Shown: positions 10,784-20,864 of the stretch, one piece after another | How the letters are laid out: each line of letters opens with the position of its first letter | Numbering within the stretch: position 1 is the stretch's first letter | Origin: Meghimatium bilineatum | Lineage: Eukaryota > Mollusca > Gastropoda > Stylommatophora > Philomycidae | Assembly: GCA_034231615.1 (NCBI GenBank) | Contig: CM067307.1 | Location: 9,411,152 to 9,475,151 of the forward strand | DNA length: 64,000 nt | Reading direction: 5' to 3' | Notes under the pieces: generated by a model | What the model was told of the DNA's origin: nothing | The model's database searches: none | What the model saw: the letters and a program-made list of their open reading frames with translations, nothing else | Translations under genes and position numbers: made by a program

Positions 10784-11218
10784 TTGCGTTGTTCATCCAT
10801 CACAAGTTTTGATGACCATTTGTTACATCCATTTTTGTAAATTCACTTAGAGTTATGTCCTTGATTATGACTTTTTATAGATGACTAATGAGCCCTATTC
10901 GAGCTGTAAATGTCTTTGGGCAGTTCGAACATGGAACTACAACTGTAGACGGATCTTGGTCAATCCGTGACTTTCTAGCTGCTCTCCGGTGTTGAGCTGC
11001 TGCATTTCTCCTCTTTTCAGAAGATGATGCGCTCTTATTGATTGTAGAACGCCATGTAGATCTATTTTGTGCAAGTTCTTCCCATGTGTCTTGGTCTATT
11101 TCAAAGGTTTTCAGTGAGGTCTTTAACGAGCCCATGTAGCGTTTCTTTTGGCCACAGTGAAATCGTTTACCCTTCTCCAGCTCACCATAGAGAAGTTGTC
11201 TTTGGTAGACGGAGGTAG
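10784..11218 (-). mobile_element. LINE 3' end with zinc-finger-like C-terminus, copy 1
   Basis: The minus strand encodes 'LLYGELEKGKRFHCGQKKRY' followed by 'SLKTSLKTFEIDQDTWEELA', then Ser/Arg/Ala-rich sequence, then 'CSNCPKTFTARIGLISHL' and a stop. This is the characteristic C-terminal tail of a non-LTR retrotransposon family in which a single C2H2-like motif closes ORF2. Here the Cys-x2-Cys pair and the first His remain, but the stop removes the second His. A 3' UTR of about 90 bases follows toward 10784. The copy is heavily 5'-truncated. The flanks ACGAATAATCACAT (10770-10783) and ACGAAGTAATCACAT (11218-11232) look like a target-site duplication. Confidence 0.85.
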
Positions 11219-11232
11219 ACGAAGTAATCACA

Positions 11233-11813
11233 TATGGTCTAATTCACAGTTTTATAAAAGTACGAAGTAATCACATGTTTACTTCACAATTTTAAAAGAT
11301 CGTTCAAACGCAAACAATTTAATTGATGCATAAAAATAAAAATGTCGACGCCAACGTTTATCAAATATCTTCGTTATCAACCTTTGTCAATATCGTGTCA
11401 AATATCTCCGGTATCAACAGTTTCAATATGTTGCCAAATATCTCCCTCATCAAATTTTTTTCAGATGCTTTTCCCCCTTTAATTTTGAAGCAAGTTATAG
11501 ATATCGCCTTGCCTTGAAAAATAAAAGAGCTATAAAGCTCGTATTTACTGAGGATCCAAACAAACAAACAAACAAACACATACACAAGCAAACAGACAAA
11601 TAAACAAGCAAACATATAGTTCAATGCGAAACGGTCGGATTCGTTAATAAGAGATTTAGAGTTTTCTAACATGATCAAAACAATAAATTGTTGATTCTCT
11701 CCATAGACATGTGTATGTCTTTAGTCCTCTTCAACTTTGCTACGATCATATCAATTCTTGCTTTGTTAGATAAACAGAAATTTTGCCAAAACGTTGTTGC
11801 CAGGAAGTGAACC
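11233..11813. other. Unassigned AT-rich DNA with an (AAAC)n run
   Basis: AAACAAACAAACAAAC and related units occur at about 11559-11615. At 11350-11455 a loose repeat of CAAATATCTCC...TATCAAC occurs three times. No gene seen. Confidence 0.55.
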
Positions 11814-11824
11814 ATGATGTAGAT

Positions 11825-12019
11825 TAGATAGCATATCATATTCACGATGTGACTATCAACCCAGCATTTTTTTGCTGTAGTGATTTCTCTCGGTTATATA
11901 AATACGTTAAGTAGTTTGCCGGTGCTTTCTGAACGGTCCGGATGCACAATTGCCTGCTTGGGGGATCGAACTCAGCACCTTGGCCGTGTCAGACGGACAC
12001 TGTACTCCTCGGCCACAGA
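11825..12019 (-). mobile_element. tRNA-derived SINE (SINE-C), complete with TSD
   Basis: Read on the minus strand the element begins with a tRNA-like head: GTGGCCGAGGAGTACAGTGT (A-box region), then GGTGCTGAGTTCGATCCCCC (B box). A body with CAATTGTGCATCCGGAC and GGCAAACTACTTAACG follows. It is bounded by the perfect 11-base duplication ATGATGTAGAT at 11814-11824 and 12020-12030. A second member lies at 32097. SINEs of this kind are Pol III transcripts mobilised by LINE enzymes. Confidence 0.88.
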
Positions 12020-12069
12020 ATGATGTAGATACATGATTTTATTGACCCCAGCTTAACTGGCATAGTTCC

Positions 12070-12525
12070 AGAAAAACCAGAATTATTCTAATAATAGTCA
12101 TAGTCGTCACCGCCGCTGCCATCAACATCACCACTACGACAACCACAGTCATAACAGAAACAATAGAAGAACGAACAACGAATCAGGGTAATGGTGATAT
12201 CAATAAGAACAACAATCATAGCAGTAATAACAGCAACAACAATAAACGTAGACAACAGACAAAAAAGCAACTATAACAATGTTTGCAACTTTTGGTCGCA
12301 ACAGCAACGGGGATAAGTTATACAAATGTGTATAACATTGTTGACATCAACAGCAGATACAACATGAACGAATAAACATGAATTGAACACCACCAACAAT
12401 ACACATTAATATTGCATCACTGCTACCTCCATCACTATCGTTCACAGGACCACAACCACATCCTTGCTACCTCCATCACTATCGCTTAAAAGACCACAAC
12501 CACATCATTTCTGCTTCCACTATGG
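12070..12525. repeat. CAA/ATA-rich low-complexity DNA
   Basis: Loose AACAACAAT, CACCACC and ATCACTATCG motifs. TGCTACCTCCATCACTATCG is present twice, near 12420 and 12466. Confidence 0.6.
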
Positions 12526-12529
12526 CTGT

Positions 12530-12862
12530 CCCTTATGCCAAGAGATGAAGGTTTACTCTTGTCCCGTCCCATATGCAAAGAAATGAAGATTTACTCTTGT
12601 CCCATATGCGAAGAGATGAAGGTTTACTCTTGTCCCGTATGCGAAGAGATAAAGGTCTACTCTTGTCCCGTATGCCAAGAGATGAAGGTTTACTCTTGTC
12701 CCGTATGCCAAGAGATGAAGGTCTACTCTTGTCCCGTATGCCAAGAGATAAAGGTCTATTCTTGTCCCGTATGCCAAGAGATGAAGGTTTACTCTTGTCC
12801 CGTATGCCAAGAGATAAAGGTCTACTCTTGTCCCGTATGCCAAGAGATGAAAGTTTACTTTT
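12530..12862. repeat. 33-bp minisatellite, about 10 copies
   Basis: GAGATGAAGGTTTACTCTTG followed by TCCCGTATGCCAA repeats exactly every 33 bases. Because 33 is divisible by three, three frames stay open and one reads YSCPVCQEMKV per unit, which mimics Cys-x2-Cys motifs. It is not a zinc-finger gene. Confidence 0.97.
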
Positions 12863-13014
12863 AGCTAAAACTAATGTTTCCCTCGAATTCTTTCTGCATG
12901 GGGAGGTTTTCCAGATATTTTCTTTCTAGCTCCTGATCTGGGGGTTGGACTAACTGTGGCTATTGAGTGAGTGTAATACACCAAGCAATCTGGACAGTGT
13001 TGGACTAACCTCAT

Positions 13015-13140
13015 ACGTATGTGTGAGTCAACCACACACCCAACCTCCTACAATATAGATGAGTCACCAACCACACACCCAACCTCCTACAATATAGATG
13101 AGTCACCAACCACACACTCAACCTCCTAAAATACAGTTGA
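13015..13140. repeat. About 41-bp tandem repeat, 3 copies
   Basis: ACCACACACCCAACCTCCTA followed by CAATATAGATGAGTC recurs three times; the last copy is diverged. Confidence 0.9.
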
Positions 13141-13244
13141 CAGGTGGCAATGTTATGAATATGTTCTTCCAGTTTAGGCTTCGGATACACCGTGACGAGA
13201 ATGTTGGCTAGATTCTTAGAACGTTAGCATGAGAATCTTATAAA

Positions 13245-13665
13245 AGATATTGTGTGTTCGTCCATCACAAGATGATGATGACCATTTGTTACATCCACTT
13301 TTGAAACTTCAGTTAGAATTATGTCCATGTTTAATAGTTTGTAGATGGTTAATGAGCCCTATTCGAGCTGTAAATGTCCTTGGACAGATAGATGATGGAA
13401 TGATAACTGTAGACGGATCTTGGTCTATCCGTGACTTTCTAGCTACTCTCCGCTGTTGAGCTGCTGCATTTCCCCTCTTTTCACAAGATGATGCGCTCTT
13501 TTTTATTGTAGAATGCCACGAAGATCTATTTTGTGCAAGTTCTTCCCATGTATCTTGGTATATTTCAAAGGCTTTCAGTGAGGTCTTTAACGAGTCCCTG
13601 TAGCGCTTCTTTTGGCCAGCTTGAGATAGTGTGTCTTTCTCCAGCTCACAATAGAGATCTATGAA
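13245..13665 (-). mobile_element. LINE 3' end with zinc-finger-like C-terminus, copy 2
   Basis: A paralogue of 10784-11218. The minus strand reads 'YCELEKDTLSQAGQKKRYRD', 'SLKTSLKAFEIYQDTWEELA', a basic Arg/Ala-rich stretch, then 'SSICPRTFTARIGLINHLQT' ending IKHGHNSN before a stop. Here the second His of the finger (H-x5-H) is kept while the first Cys is Ser, the reverse of copy 1. The 3' UTR also matches copy 1 and ends in ATC repeats at about 13265. The 5' part of the LINE is missing. Confidence 0.85.
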
Positions 13666-13714
13666 AGATATTAGAAGTGTGACGGTGGATATCACAATAA
13701 GTTCTGAAGAATAT

Positions 13715-13880
13715 GAGATTACGCGATGAAATATCACATCATTACTGACGAGTGTTCTCATAATATGAGATTATGCGATAAAATATCACATCATTACTGA
13801 CGAGTGTTCTCATAATATGAGATTATGCGATGAAATATCACATCATTACTGACGAGTGTTCTCATAATATGAGATGCGAT
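13715..13880. repeat. 52-bp tandem repeat, 3 copies
   Basis: GAGATTATGCGATGAAATAT followed by CACATCATTACTGACGAGTG recurs three times, immediately next to LINE copy 2. Confidence 0.95.
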
Positions 13881-14127
13881 GGCTTGTGACTGTACTGCAG
13901 AGGAGGATCTAGAAACATCTCTCGAAAAATTGTCTGTGAAATAGCATTATGTATGTCCGGTATGTCTGCCTATTGCCTCTCTGTCAAAATAGCTGCGGTC
14001 TCTAACTATCTTGGTATTTGTGCAATCTGCTTGGGGATGGTGAAGAGGACTAGGGAAAAGAAAGAGTGAACTCATGATGCAGGTATTAAGGGCTATTCAG
14101 GTTTAATATTCTTAACTCCCATACTTC
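13881..14127. other. Unassigned DNA
   Basis: A unique-looking spacer with no feature I can name. Confidence 0.5.
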
Positions 14128-14664
14128 TTCAGCTTTCATTCTCAAACTTCCGCTGGATCTCTCATGTAACAGAACACATTCTCAAACTCCCGCTGGATCT
14201 CTCTTGTTGCAGGACACATTCTCAAACACCCGCTGGATCTCTCTTGTAGCAGGACACATTCTCAAACTCCCGCTGGATCTCTCTTGTAACAGGATACATT
14301 CTCAAACTCCCGCTGGATCTCTCATGTAGCAGGACAATGTTCTCAAACTCCCGCTGAATCTCTCATGTAGCAGGACAATGTTCTTAAACTCCCGCCAGAT
14401 CTCTCTTGTAGCAGGACAATGTTCTCAAACTCCCGCTGGATCTCTCATGTAGCAGGACAATGTTTTCAAACTCCCGCTGGATCTCTCTTGTAGCAGTACA
14501 ATCTTCTCAAACTCCCGCTGGATCTCTCTTGTAGCATGACAATGTTCTCAAATTCCCGCTGGATCTCTCTTGTAGCAGGACAATGTTCTCAAATTCCCGC
14601 TGGATCTCTCTTGTAGCAGGACAATGTTCTCAAATTTCCGCTGGATCTCTCTTGTAGCAGGACA
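14128..14664. repeat. 40-41-bp minisatellite derived from the SINE-B tail, about 13 copies
   Basis: Units read TCTCAAACTCCCGCTGGATC then TCTCTTGTAGCAGGACA. This is the reverse complement of the 3' end of SINE-B (see 23047-23198), and the array runs straight into the remaining SINE-B body at 14665. Small variants (ATG/TTG, ACAC/ACAATG) form subgroups along the array. Confidence 0.95.
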
Positions 14665-14790
14665 ATACTCCTACTAGATATCCAGCAGGATGCAGTCCAG
14701 AGAATGAAAATGCTTTTTTTCGCCGTTTTATTTGTGCCAATGGCCCGACACATCCATCGTCGCCGGTCAACTCTCATACAACGATGAAGC
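14665..14790 (-). mobile_element. SINE-B copy, minus strand
   Basis: CTAGATATCCAGCAGGATGC, CAGTCCAGAGAATGAAAATG, then CGCCGTTTTATTTGTGCCAA and GGCCCGACACATCC match the reverse complement of SINE-B at 23047-23198. Its 3' end has been expanded into the adjacent minisatellite. Confidence 0.85.
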
Positions 14791-15034
14791 AATAGGCATT
14801 GTGTTGGTGTTTCCAAAGTTGTACCTCTACGACCATAAGACCGAAGAGATGAGATTACTGTTGAGGAATATGATTTGTATGGTTTGTTCTGTGAAATTTG
14901 TCGTTTCTGGTCTATCTTGTCTATCCATAATACGTGCGATTCTTTGACGTCAGAGACTTCGACATTTAAATCAATGCTGTTAAATAGTGTTCCACTAATA
15001 ACTGAAGGCGATTTGTCATCGCGAATTATTATAC
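14791..15034. other. Unassigned DNA
   Basis: Unique sequence with two overlapping 61- to 71-codon frames and no domain that I recognise. Confidence 0.45.
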
Positions 15035-15310
15035 TGTACTTTGACGGCCTACTGGATTAAATAAGCCCCGCCCCATTCATACATATAAGCACACCATATT
15101 TATTATACTCTATTTGATGGTCTACTGGATTAAAAAAAACCCGCCCCCATTGCTAAATCTAAGCACACCATAATGATTACACTCTATTTGACGGTTTACC
15201 GGATTAAATAAGCCCCTCCCCCATTTTTACATTAAGCACACCATAATTATTACACTCTATTTGACGGTCTACTTGATTAAATAAGTCCCATTTAAACATC
15301 TAAGCACACA
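15035..15310. repeat. About 64-bp tandem repeat, 4 copies
   Basis: TTTGACGGTCTACTGGATTA, then AAATAAGCCCC, then AAGCACACCATAATTATTA recurs four times. Confidence 0.93.
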
Positions 15311-16145
15311 GGGGGTTACTTTTACTTAAACGCTTTTTTGAACGGTTTTCATTCATACTATAATACTTCATTACATTTGTGTATCTCACACTTTCTACTT
15401 GTGCCATTTCATATCAATAATCCCTCACTGTCGTTCTGCCCGTATTGGGTGCTATATCGTTTGCATTATAATGCCTGTTTGTCGAAACGTCAATTTGCGT
15501 CTGTTTTTCTGTCATTGGTAACATTATATACCGTGTATGACAATCTACAGATCGTATAGTAGACATAACCATCTGGTCTGTTCGTCTGTCTGGTCTATGT
15601 GTCTGATCTTTCTATCTGACTGTTAATGTGTCTAGTATGTGAATCTGTTCGGCTTATGTGTCTAGTATATCGGAGTTTCCCGATGTATATGTCATGTGTG
15701 AGATAATTGAACGTTTAACTCTTCCGCCGTAATTGCGTGTTATGTTACTGTCATCTCGTAATGTTATTGTTCTGACAGATGAACAGACATGGTTCAAAAC
15801 ACCACTCCTACCTCCTGATATTATTTCTGTAATTTACCCCCCCCCCCTTTTCCGTGGAGCCAAACGTTTTTCTCATAGCATTGTTCGATACACGGCACTA
15901 AAAAACCCTGTTACGTTTTTGATTATTGTCATGTTGTTCGTTGGTTACTATTTATATGCTTATTTGAGGTTTCACTATTTGAAGTCGCATGTTAACAATA
16001 TCAAAGTCCGAACAACGAAATACACGAAAATAACCAAAAACATGTTTTTTCAGATCATGTTTACATTTTCTGTACACAGGTCTTCTATACTGGAGACCGG
16101 TCATGGCTTTGTACAGCACTGGGATTTAGTCTTTTTGGTATGAAG
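15311..16145. other. Unassigned DNA
   Basis: AT-rich and unique apart from a C10 run at 15838-15847 and TCTG-rich stretches at 15570-15670. A 136-codon plus-strand frame (15733-16143) crosses the C run and has no domain I can identify. I do not call it a gene. Confidence 0.45.
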
Positions 16146-16149
16146 TAAA

Positions 16150-16615
16150 GCTCTGGTGAAACTAGTCCCAAATACAGATCAGAGTAATAGCTCTCATGTA
16201 CAGACCAGAGTTAATTAATAGCTTTCCAGTACAGACCAGAATTAATAGCTTTCATGTACAGATCAGAGTAATAGCTCTCATGTACAGACCAGAGTTAATA
16301 GTTCCCCAAATACAGACCAGAATTGATAGTTCCCCAAGTACAGACGAGAGTTGATAGTTCTCCAAGTACAGGCCAGATTTAATAGTTCCACAGGTACAAC
16401 CATAGATAATAGTTTCCCATGTACAGACTAATGTTAATAGTTCCCCAAGTACAGACCATAGTTAATAGTTCCCCAACTACAGACCAGAGTTAATAGTTCC
16501 CCAAGTACAGACCAGAGTTAATAGTTCCCCAACTACAGACCAGAGTTAATAGTTCCCCAAGTACAGACCAGAGTTAATAGTTCCCCCAAGTACAGACCAG
16601 AGTTAATAGCTTGTA
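16150..16615. repeat. 28-bp minisatellite, about 16 copies
   Basis: TACAGACCAGAGTTAATAGT followed by TCCCCAAG or a CTCATG variant; the left units are more diverged than the right. Confidence 0.97.
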
Positions 16616-16627
16616 ATTCCAGGGGAT

Positions 16628-16770
16628 TGATATAACAGAAACCTGTAAAAGTTCTCCAACTCCAGCTGGGTAGCAGGATGTCGTCCAAAGAATAGAATTC
16701 AATGTGTCAGTGTAGATCTTGGATAAGATATCTGCGTCTTTTCGCTCTGACACATGCATCTTCAACATGG
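16628..16770 (-). mobile_element. SINE-A fragment, diverged
   Basis: TTCTCCAACTCCAGCTGGGT, then AGCAGGATGTCGTCC, then GATATCTGCGTCTTTTCGC and TGACACATGCATCTTCAACA follow the reverse-complement order of SINE-A. Confidence 0.7.
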
Positions 16771-16774
16771 TTTA

Positions 16775-17240
16775 CAGAAGTGAAGTTTGTTCAAGATATT
16801 CCATTGCAGATATAGACAAGGGAGAAGTGAAGTTTGCTCAAGATATGCCATTGCAGATATAGACAAGGGAGAAGTGAAGTTTGCTCAAGGGATACAATCA
16901 CACAGACACGGGAGAAGTGAAGTTTGTTCAAGAAATGCCATTGCAGATATAGACAAGGGAGAAGTGAAGTTTGCTCAAGGGATACAATCACACAGACACG
17001 GGAGAAGTGAAGTTTGTTCAAGAAATGCCATTGCAGATATAGACAAGGGAGAAGTGAAGTTTGCTCAAGAGTTACAATCACAGAGACACGGGAGAAGTGA
17101 AGTTTGTTCAATAGATACACTTACAGATAGAGACACGGGAAAAAAGACTTTTGTTCTAGAAATATAATGACAGACACAGGAGAAGTGAAATTTGTTCCAG
17201 GAATACAATTACAGACACAGACACGAGAGAAGAGAGTGAA
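16775..17240. repeat. About 48-bp minisatellite with alternating unit types
   Basis: A constant GAGAAGTGAAGTTTG(C/T)TCA alternates with AATGCCATTGCAGATATAGA and GGATACAATCACACAGACAC blocks, making dimer units of about 97 bases in the middle. The right end (17120-17240) decays into (AGACAC)-rich sequence. Confidence 0.95.
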
Positions 17241-17254
17241 AGAAGAATATTGTA

Positions 17255-18095
17255 GCAAACATTTATGCATACCATGGTACAACAATACATACAAATATCT
17301 CAACATGGTACAACAATACATACACATATCTCAACATGGTACAACAATACATACAAATATCTCAACATGGTACAACAATACATACAAATATCTCAACATG
17401 GTACAACAATACATACAAATATCTCAACATGGTACAACAATACATACAAATATCTCAACATGGTACAATATTACACACATATATCTCGCAGTGTGGTACA
17501 ACCATATATATATATATATCCCAGTGTGGTACAATAATATAAATATTTATCCCAGTGTGGTAAAACAATACACATGTATATCCCAGTGTGGTACAACAAT
17601 ACATACAAATATTTCAACATGGTACAACAATATACAAATATATATCCCAGTGTGGTACAATAATACACATATACATCTTAGCTTGGAACACTAATACATA
17701 TATATTTTTTATCGTGGTACAACACTTCACATACCTATCTTAGCGTGGTACAACGATACACACATATATATCATATCGCGATACATTACATACATATATA
17801 TTCTAGCGGGGTACCTCAATACACACACATATATATTTTTGCGGTAACAACATTTTATATATATATAAATATATATATAAGCGTGGTACAACAATACATA
17901 CATATTTATCTTAGCGTTGTAGAACAATATACGCATATGTCACAGTGAGGTACAATATTACACCAGCGTGGTACACCAACACGCACATATCTCAGCGTGG
18001 TACAATATACATGCACATATCAGTTGTGTACAACAATAGCAAACATATCTTAGCGTGGTACAACATTGCACACATATATCTAATGATGGTACAAC
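17255..18095. repeat. 31-bp minisatellite, about 25 copies, decaying rightwards
   Basis: ACATGGTACAACAATACATA followed by CAAATATCTCA, exact at 31 bases between 17275 and 17465. Copies become more diverged and lose register after 17470, with TATATA inserts. Confidence 0.97.
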
Positions 18096-19060
18096 AAACG
18101 TACATATAATAACCGTATACATGTGAATATCACATATATACATTACACATACACATAAATCACATATATATATAACACACACCAACATATGACATACATA
18201 CATATATAATAAACACACTACACGCATATCACATATGTACACATTACATAGATACATGCGACACACTTACTTATCACATACATGCACATTAAATCCACAC
18301 ATTTTACATAAATCACATACAAACATATCGCATAGTTGCACAACATAGACGCATTTCATGTATAACATACATATCACATAGACACACCTCAAATACACAC
18401 ATACACACATAGGCATGTCATACACACTCATACACATATGTCACATACACACATATGACATACACAATTATCGTATTCACACAGATATAACACACATAAA
18501 TGTCACAAACACACATACATAACATACACATATCTCATATAGACACACAAAACATCCACACTTATCTCACACAGATACATCACATATTACACACACACAA
18601 TATTACACACACACACATAACACACATATCATACACACATATATATCACACATCAAACACACACATATCACATATCACATACATACATATCACAAACATA
18701 TATCACACACACATCACATATTATACACACATACAAACATCCCACACACACATCTAACATACACACCATATACACACATGTTACACACATATCACATACC
18801 AACATGTCCCATACCCACATATCACACAGACATATCACATATATCACATCACATACAATACATACATTTCACAAACATGCATATCACATACAATCATTCG
18901 AATACTATATATAGAATCATAACATACGATACGTGCGCCATATAAATTTATAACATAAACACACATACTATAAGTTACACACACACACACACCATACACA
19001 TTCACCATAGAAATGCATATACCGTCACACACATTCATAGTTCGTATGCACACCCATACA
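18096..19060. repeat. CACATA/CA-rich degenerate repeat
   Basis: Almost a kilobase of imperfect CACATATCACATACACACA-type sequence, probably a decayed continuation of the neighbouring array. It gives long artificial His/Thr/Ile-rich frames. Confidence 0.9.
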
Positions 19061-19130
19061 CGATAGTACATGTATTTGCTGAAATGTTACTTAATGGGAA
19101 GATACGTGATACGAAGATACTTGGTACAAA

Positions 19131-19297
19131 CAGGGCCGGCCCTAACAATTGAGGGGCCCAATGCGAAACGGATTGCGCGGGGCCCAATATGGGTAGGGAA
19201 GAGGATAATAAAATAAATTCTAATATGAATTTATGGGCCTATGAAGTGCGGGGCCCACTGCGGCCGCATAGGTTGCAATGGCCTAAGACCGGCCCTG
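19131..19297. mobile_element. hAT-type MITE
   Basis: A 167-bp segment with termini CAGGGCCGGCCCTA and (T)AAGACCGGCCCTG, the CAGGG...CCCTG ends typical of hAT non-autonomous elements. The interior is rich in GGGGCCCA. The 8-base flanks GGTACAAA (19123-19130) and GGTAAAAT (19298-19305) look like a decayed 8-bp target duplication, the size hAT transposases make. No transposase is present. Confidence 0.78.
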
Positions 19298-19305
19298 GGT
19301 AAAAT

Positions 19306-19778
19306 CGTACTTGGTACAAACGTACTTGGTGCACCCATACACGATAATACACATATTGCATACATGTGTACATGCAGCACACAAACAAACCATAGTGTAC
19401 TCCAAATACACTCTTATCGAACACGATATTTTAAAATTGCGAAGAGGCTTGACTTAACTGTTCTGAGGTTTCCACATATAGAAACTGCGTCAGAGTAATG
19501 TTAAGTCATTATCCCGCTAACCAGCAGACGCGCGTTTGGAATCCACTCATTTATCCCTTGTTTGAAGTAAACAAAAGTTACTGCTGTAGTTGACCCATCC
19601 ACCAGAAAGTAGAGACCCAGGGATCACTCTCTAAGAAAGCAGGACACCATCACTTTTGAGCACCTGCTGTAGACGATGCTAGTCTGGCTGTGTCTGATCA
19701 ACCACTAACTGGGCAGGTGAGCACTTATGGTAAGACAGTATGCTATGACGTTGATTCATAACTTAGCTTACCCTCATC
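19306..19778. other. Unassigned DNA
   Basis: It contains a second copy of TACTTGGTACAAACGTACTT and of CACCCATACACGATA, found before the MITE too. This suggests a small local duplication. No gene. Confidence 0.45.
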
Positions 19779-19790
19779 ATTACTCTTTCT

Positions 19791-19968
19791 GCATGGCTTT
19801 GGGTCACTGACCCTATATGGGATGGGACAGCCATGCTGAAGTCGGATGTGGTAGGCCGAAAGGCGCAGATATCGCAGCAATGCTGTAAACCATGACACAA
19901 CGCATTCCGTTCTCCGGACTACATCCTGCTAATCTGCAGAGTTTGAGAACGAACGCAGAAGAAGAAGA
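19791..19968 (+). mobile_element. SINE-A copy with inverted 5' segment and TSD
   Basis: The 12-base duplication ATTACTCTTTCT flanks the copy at 19779-19790 and 19969-19980. The 3' part (from 19833, ATGCTGAAGTCGGATG) is normal SINE-A ending in GAAGAAGAAG. The first 41 bases (19792-19832) are the reverse complement of the segment that should stand there, GGCTGTCCCATCCC...AAAGCCATG. This is the arrangement produced by twin priming during target-primed reverse transcription. Confidence 0.9.
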
Positions 19969-20306
19969 ATTACTCTTTCTCATATGTACCCTGCTAGGAG
20001 GAAGCACCTCTCATAGCACTAACTCCGTAGCTTGAAGTGATACCCCACAGGGAACACATACAAGACTGCACTTATACACAATCTGAAGTAGGATCTGGGA
20101 TAACACACAAAGACACAAACGGAGTGCAACTTTCATCAAATACAAGATGGGCATTTGAATTCCTATATAGAATATATGCTAGTACACGCAACTTCTTACA
20201 TACCTGGTATCTTTCACAACAATTTTGACACTCAGTTTCTTCTGTATGACATTCATCTTCACTGCAACGCCCTTTCTACTCGACCACAAATATCTCAAAT
20301 GGCATA

Positions 20307-20316
20307 AAAAGGATAT
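20307..20316 (-). promoter_or_regulatory. U12-type AT-AC 5' splice site
   Basis: Directly after the calcium-channel exon the minus strand reads ATATCCTTTT. The first eight bases match the minor-spliceosome donor consensus ATATCCTT exactly, and no GT donor exists at the place where homology ends. AT-AC introns are established features of vertebrate sodium and calcium channel alpha-subunit genes, which supports the reading. Confidence 0.85.
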
Positions 20317-20517
20317 CCCCATTCAATAATAATTTTGGCATATTTCCTAATGAAGTTCTCTTCGCTGAAGATGAACAGAGAACGAGTGGATTGTGGAGCC
20401 ATGCCTGGAAGTCCTAATAGAGCCGCCTTACGTGTGATGCTACTGAATGGACCGTCTCCACTGTTGTTGTTATCTCCGTCGTCTTGTTGGCTATTGCTGG
20501 CCTGGAACGTGGCCATC
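20317..20517 (-). CDS. N-terminal coding exon of Cav2-type voltage-gated calcium channel alpha-1 subunit
   Basis: The minus strand encodes 66 codons from ATG at 20516 plus two bases of a Gly codon. Residues 1-26 are polar and low-complexity (Gln/Asp/Asn-rich). Then come 'RKAALLGLPGMAPQSTRSLF' and 'IFSEENFIRKYAKIIIEW', the cytoplasmic N-terminus leading into segment S1 of repeat I that is typical of invertebrate Cav2 (P/Q/N-like) presynaptic calcium channels. These carry neuronal calcium entry for transmitter release. The exon starts at 20517, just after an acceptor-like pyrimidine tract ending TTTCTACGTTTCAG, so a separate 5' UTR exon further right is likely. It ends in phase 2 at 20317, directly followed by ATATCCTTTT, a perfect U12-type AT-AC donor. 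The next exon (expected to start near PFEYM) was not found toward base 1. Family confidence is high; Cav2 rather than another Cav class is an inference from the SLFIFSEENFIRKYAK stretch. Confidence 0.85.
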
Positions 20518-20860
20518 CTGAAACGTAGAAAAATGGAATGTATTTATTACACGTGTGGTAATTGTATTTATGGTAAAATACATTCAGAAAACGTTGATTT
20601 TTCAGTTGCGATGTGAATCGGTCTAATTGACTGGAAGGGGAAAAACATAAATACGTAAGATGTGTTGCAGAAAAAAAAAATACACTAACGACATCAACAG
20701 AAACAATATTTCCACTAAAAAAAGTCTTCATAGGTGAAAAAAGAAATACCAAAAAAATGAATATTACGAACAGAGAATAATAATGTAAGAGAGACTAAAC
20801 TGAAGGGGCATGGTTCAAGTACCGCACCTTCAAGAAAATTCTGAGTTTTGTTTTTGACTG
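20518..20860. other. Presumed 5' intron or promoter-proximal DNA of the channel gene
   Basis: AT-rich and low in coding signal. It contains the acceptor tract for the exon at 20517 (minus strand). No TATA box or UTR exon can be assigned. Confidence 0.4.
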
Positions 20861-20864
20861 TAGT

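Noticed and set aside
12535-12864. Repeated CPVC motifs resembling zinc fingers
   Set aside because: The motif recurs because of a 33-bp tandem repeat. Spacing (11 residues) and absence of further ligands do not fit a zinc-finger family, and other frames are equally open.
15733-16143. A 136-codon frame with a hydrophobic middle
   Set aside because: It runs through a C10 homopolymer, lacks a recognisable domain, and the hydrophobicity is explained by T-rich sequence.
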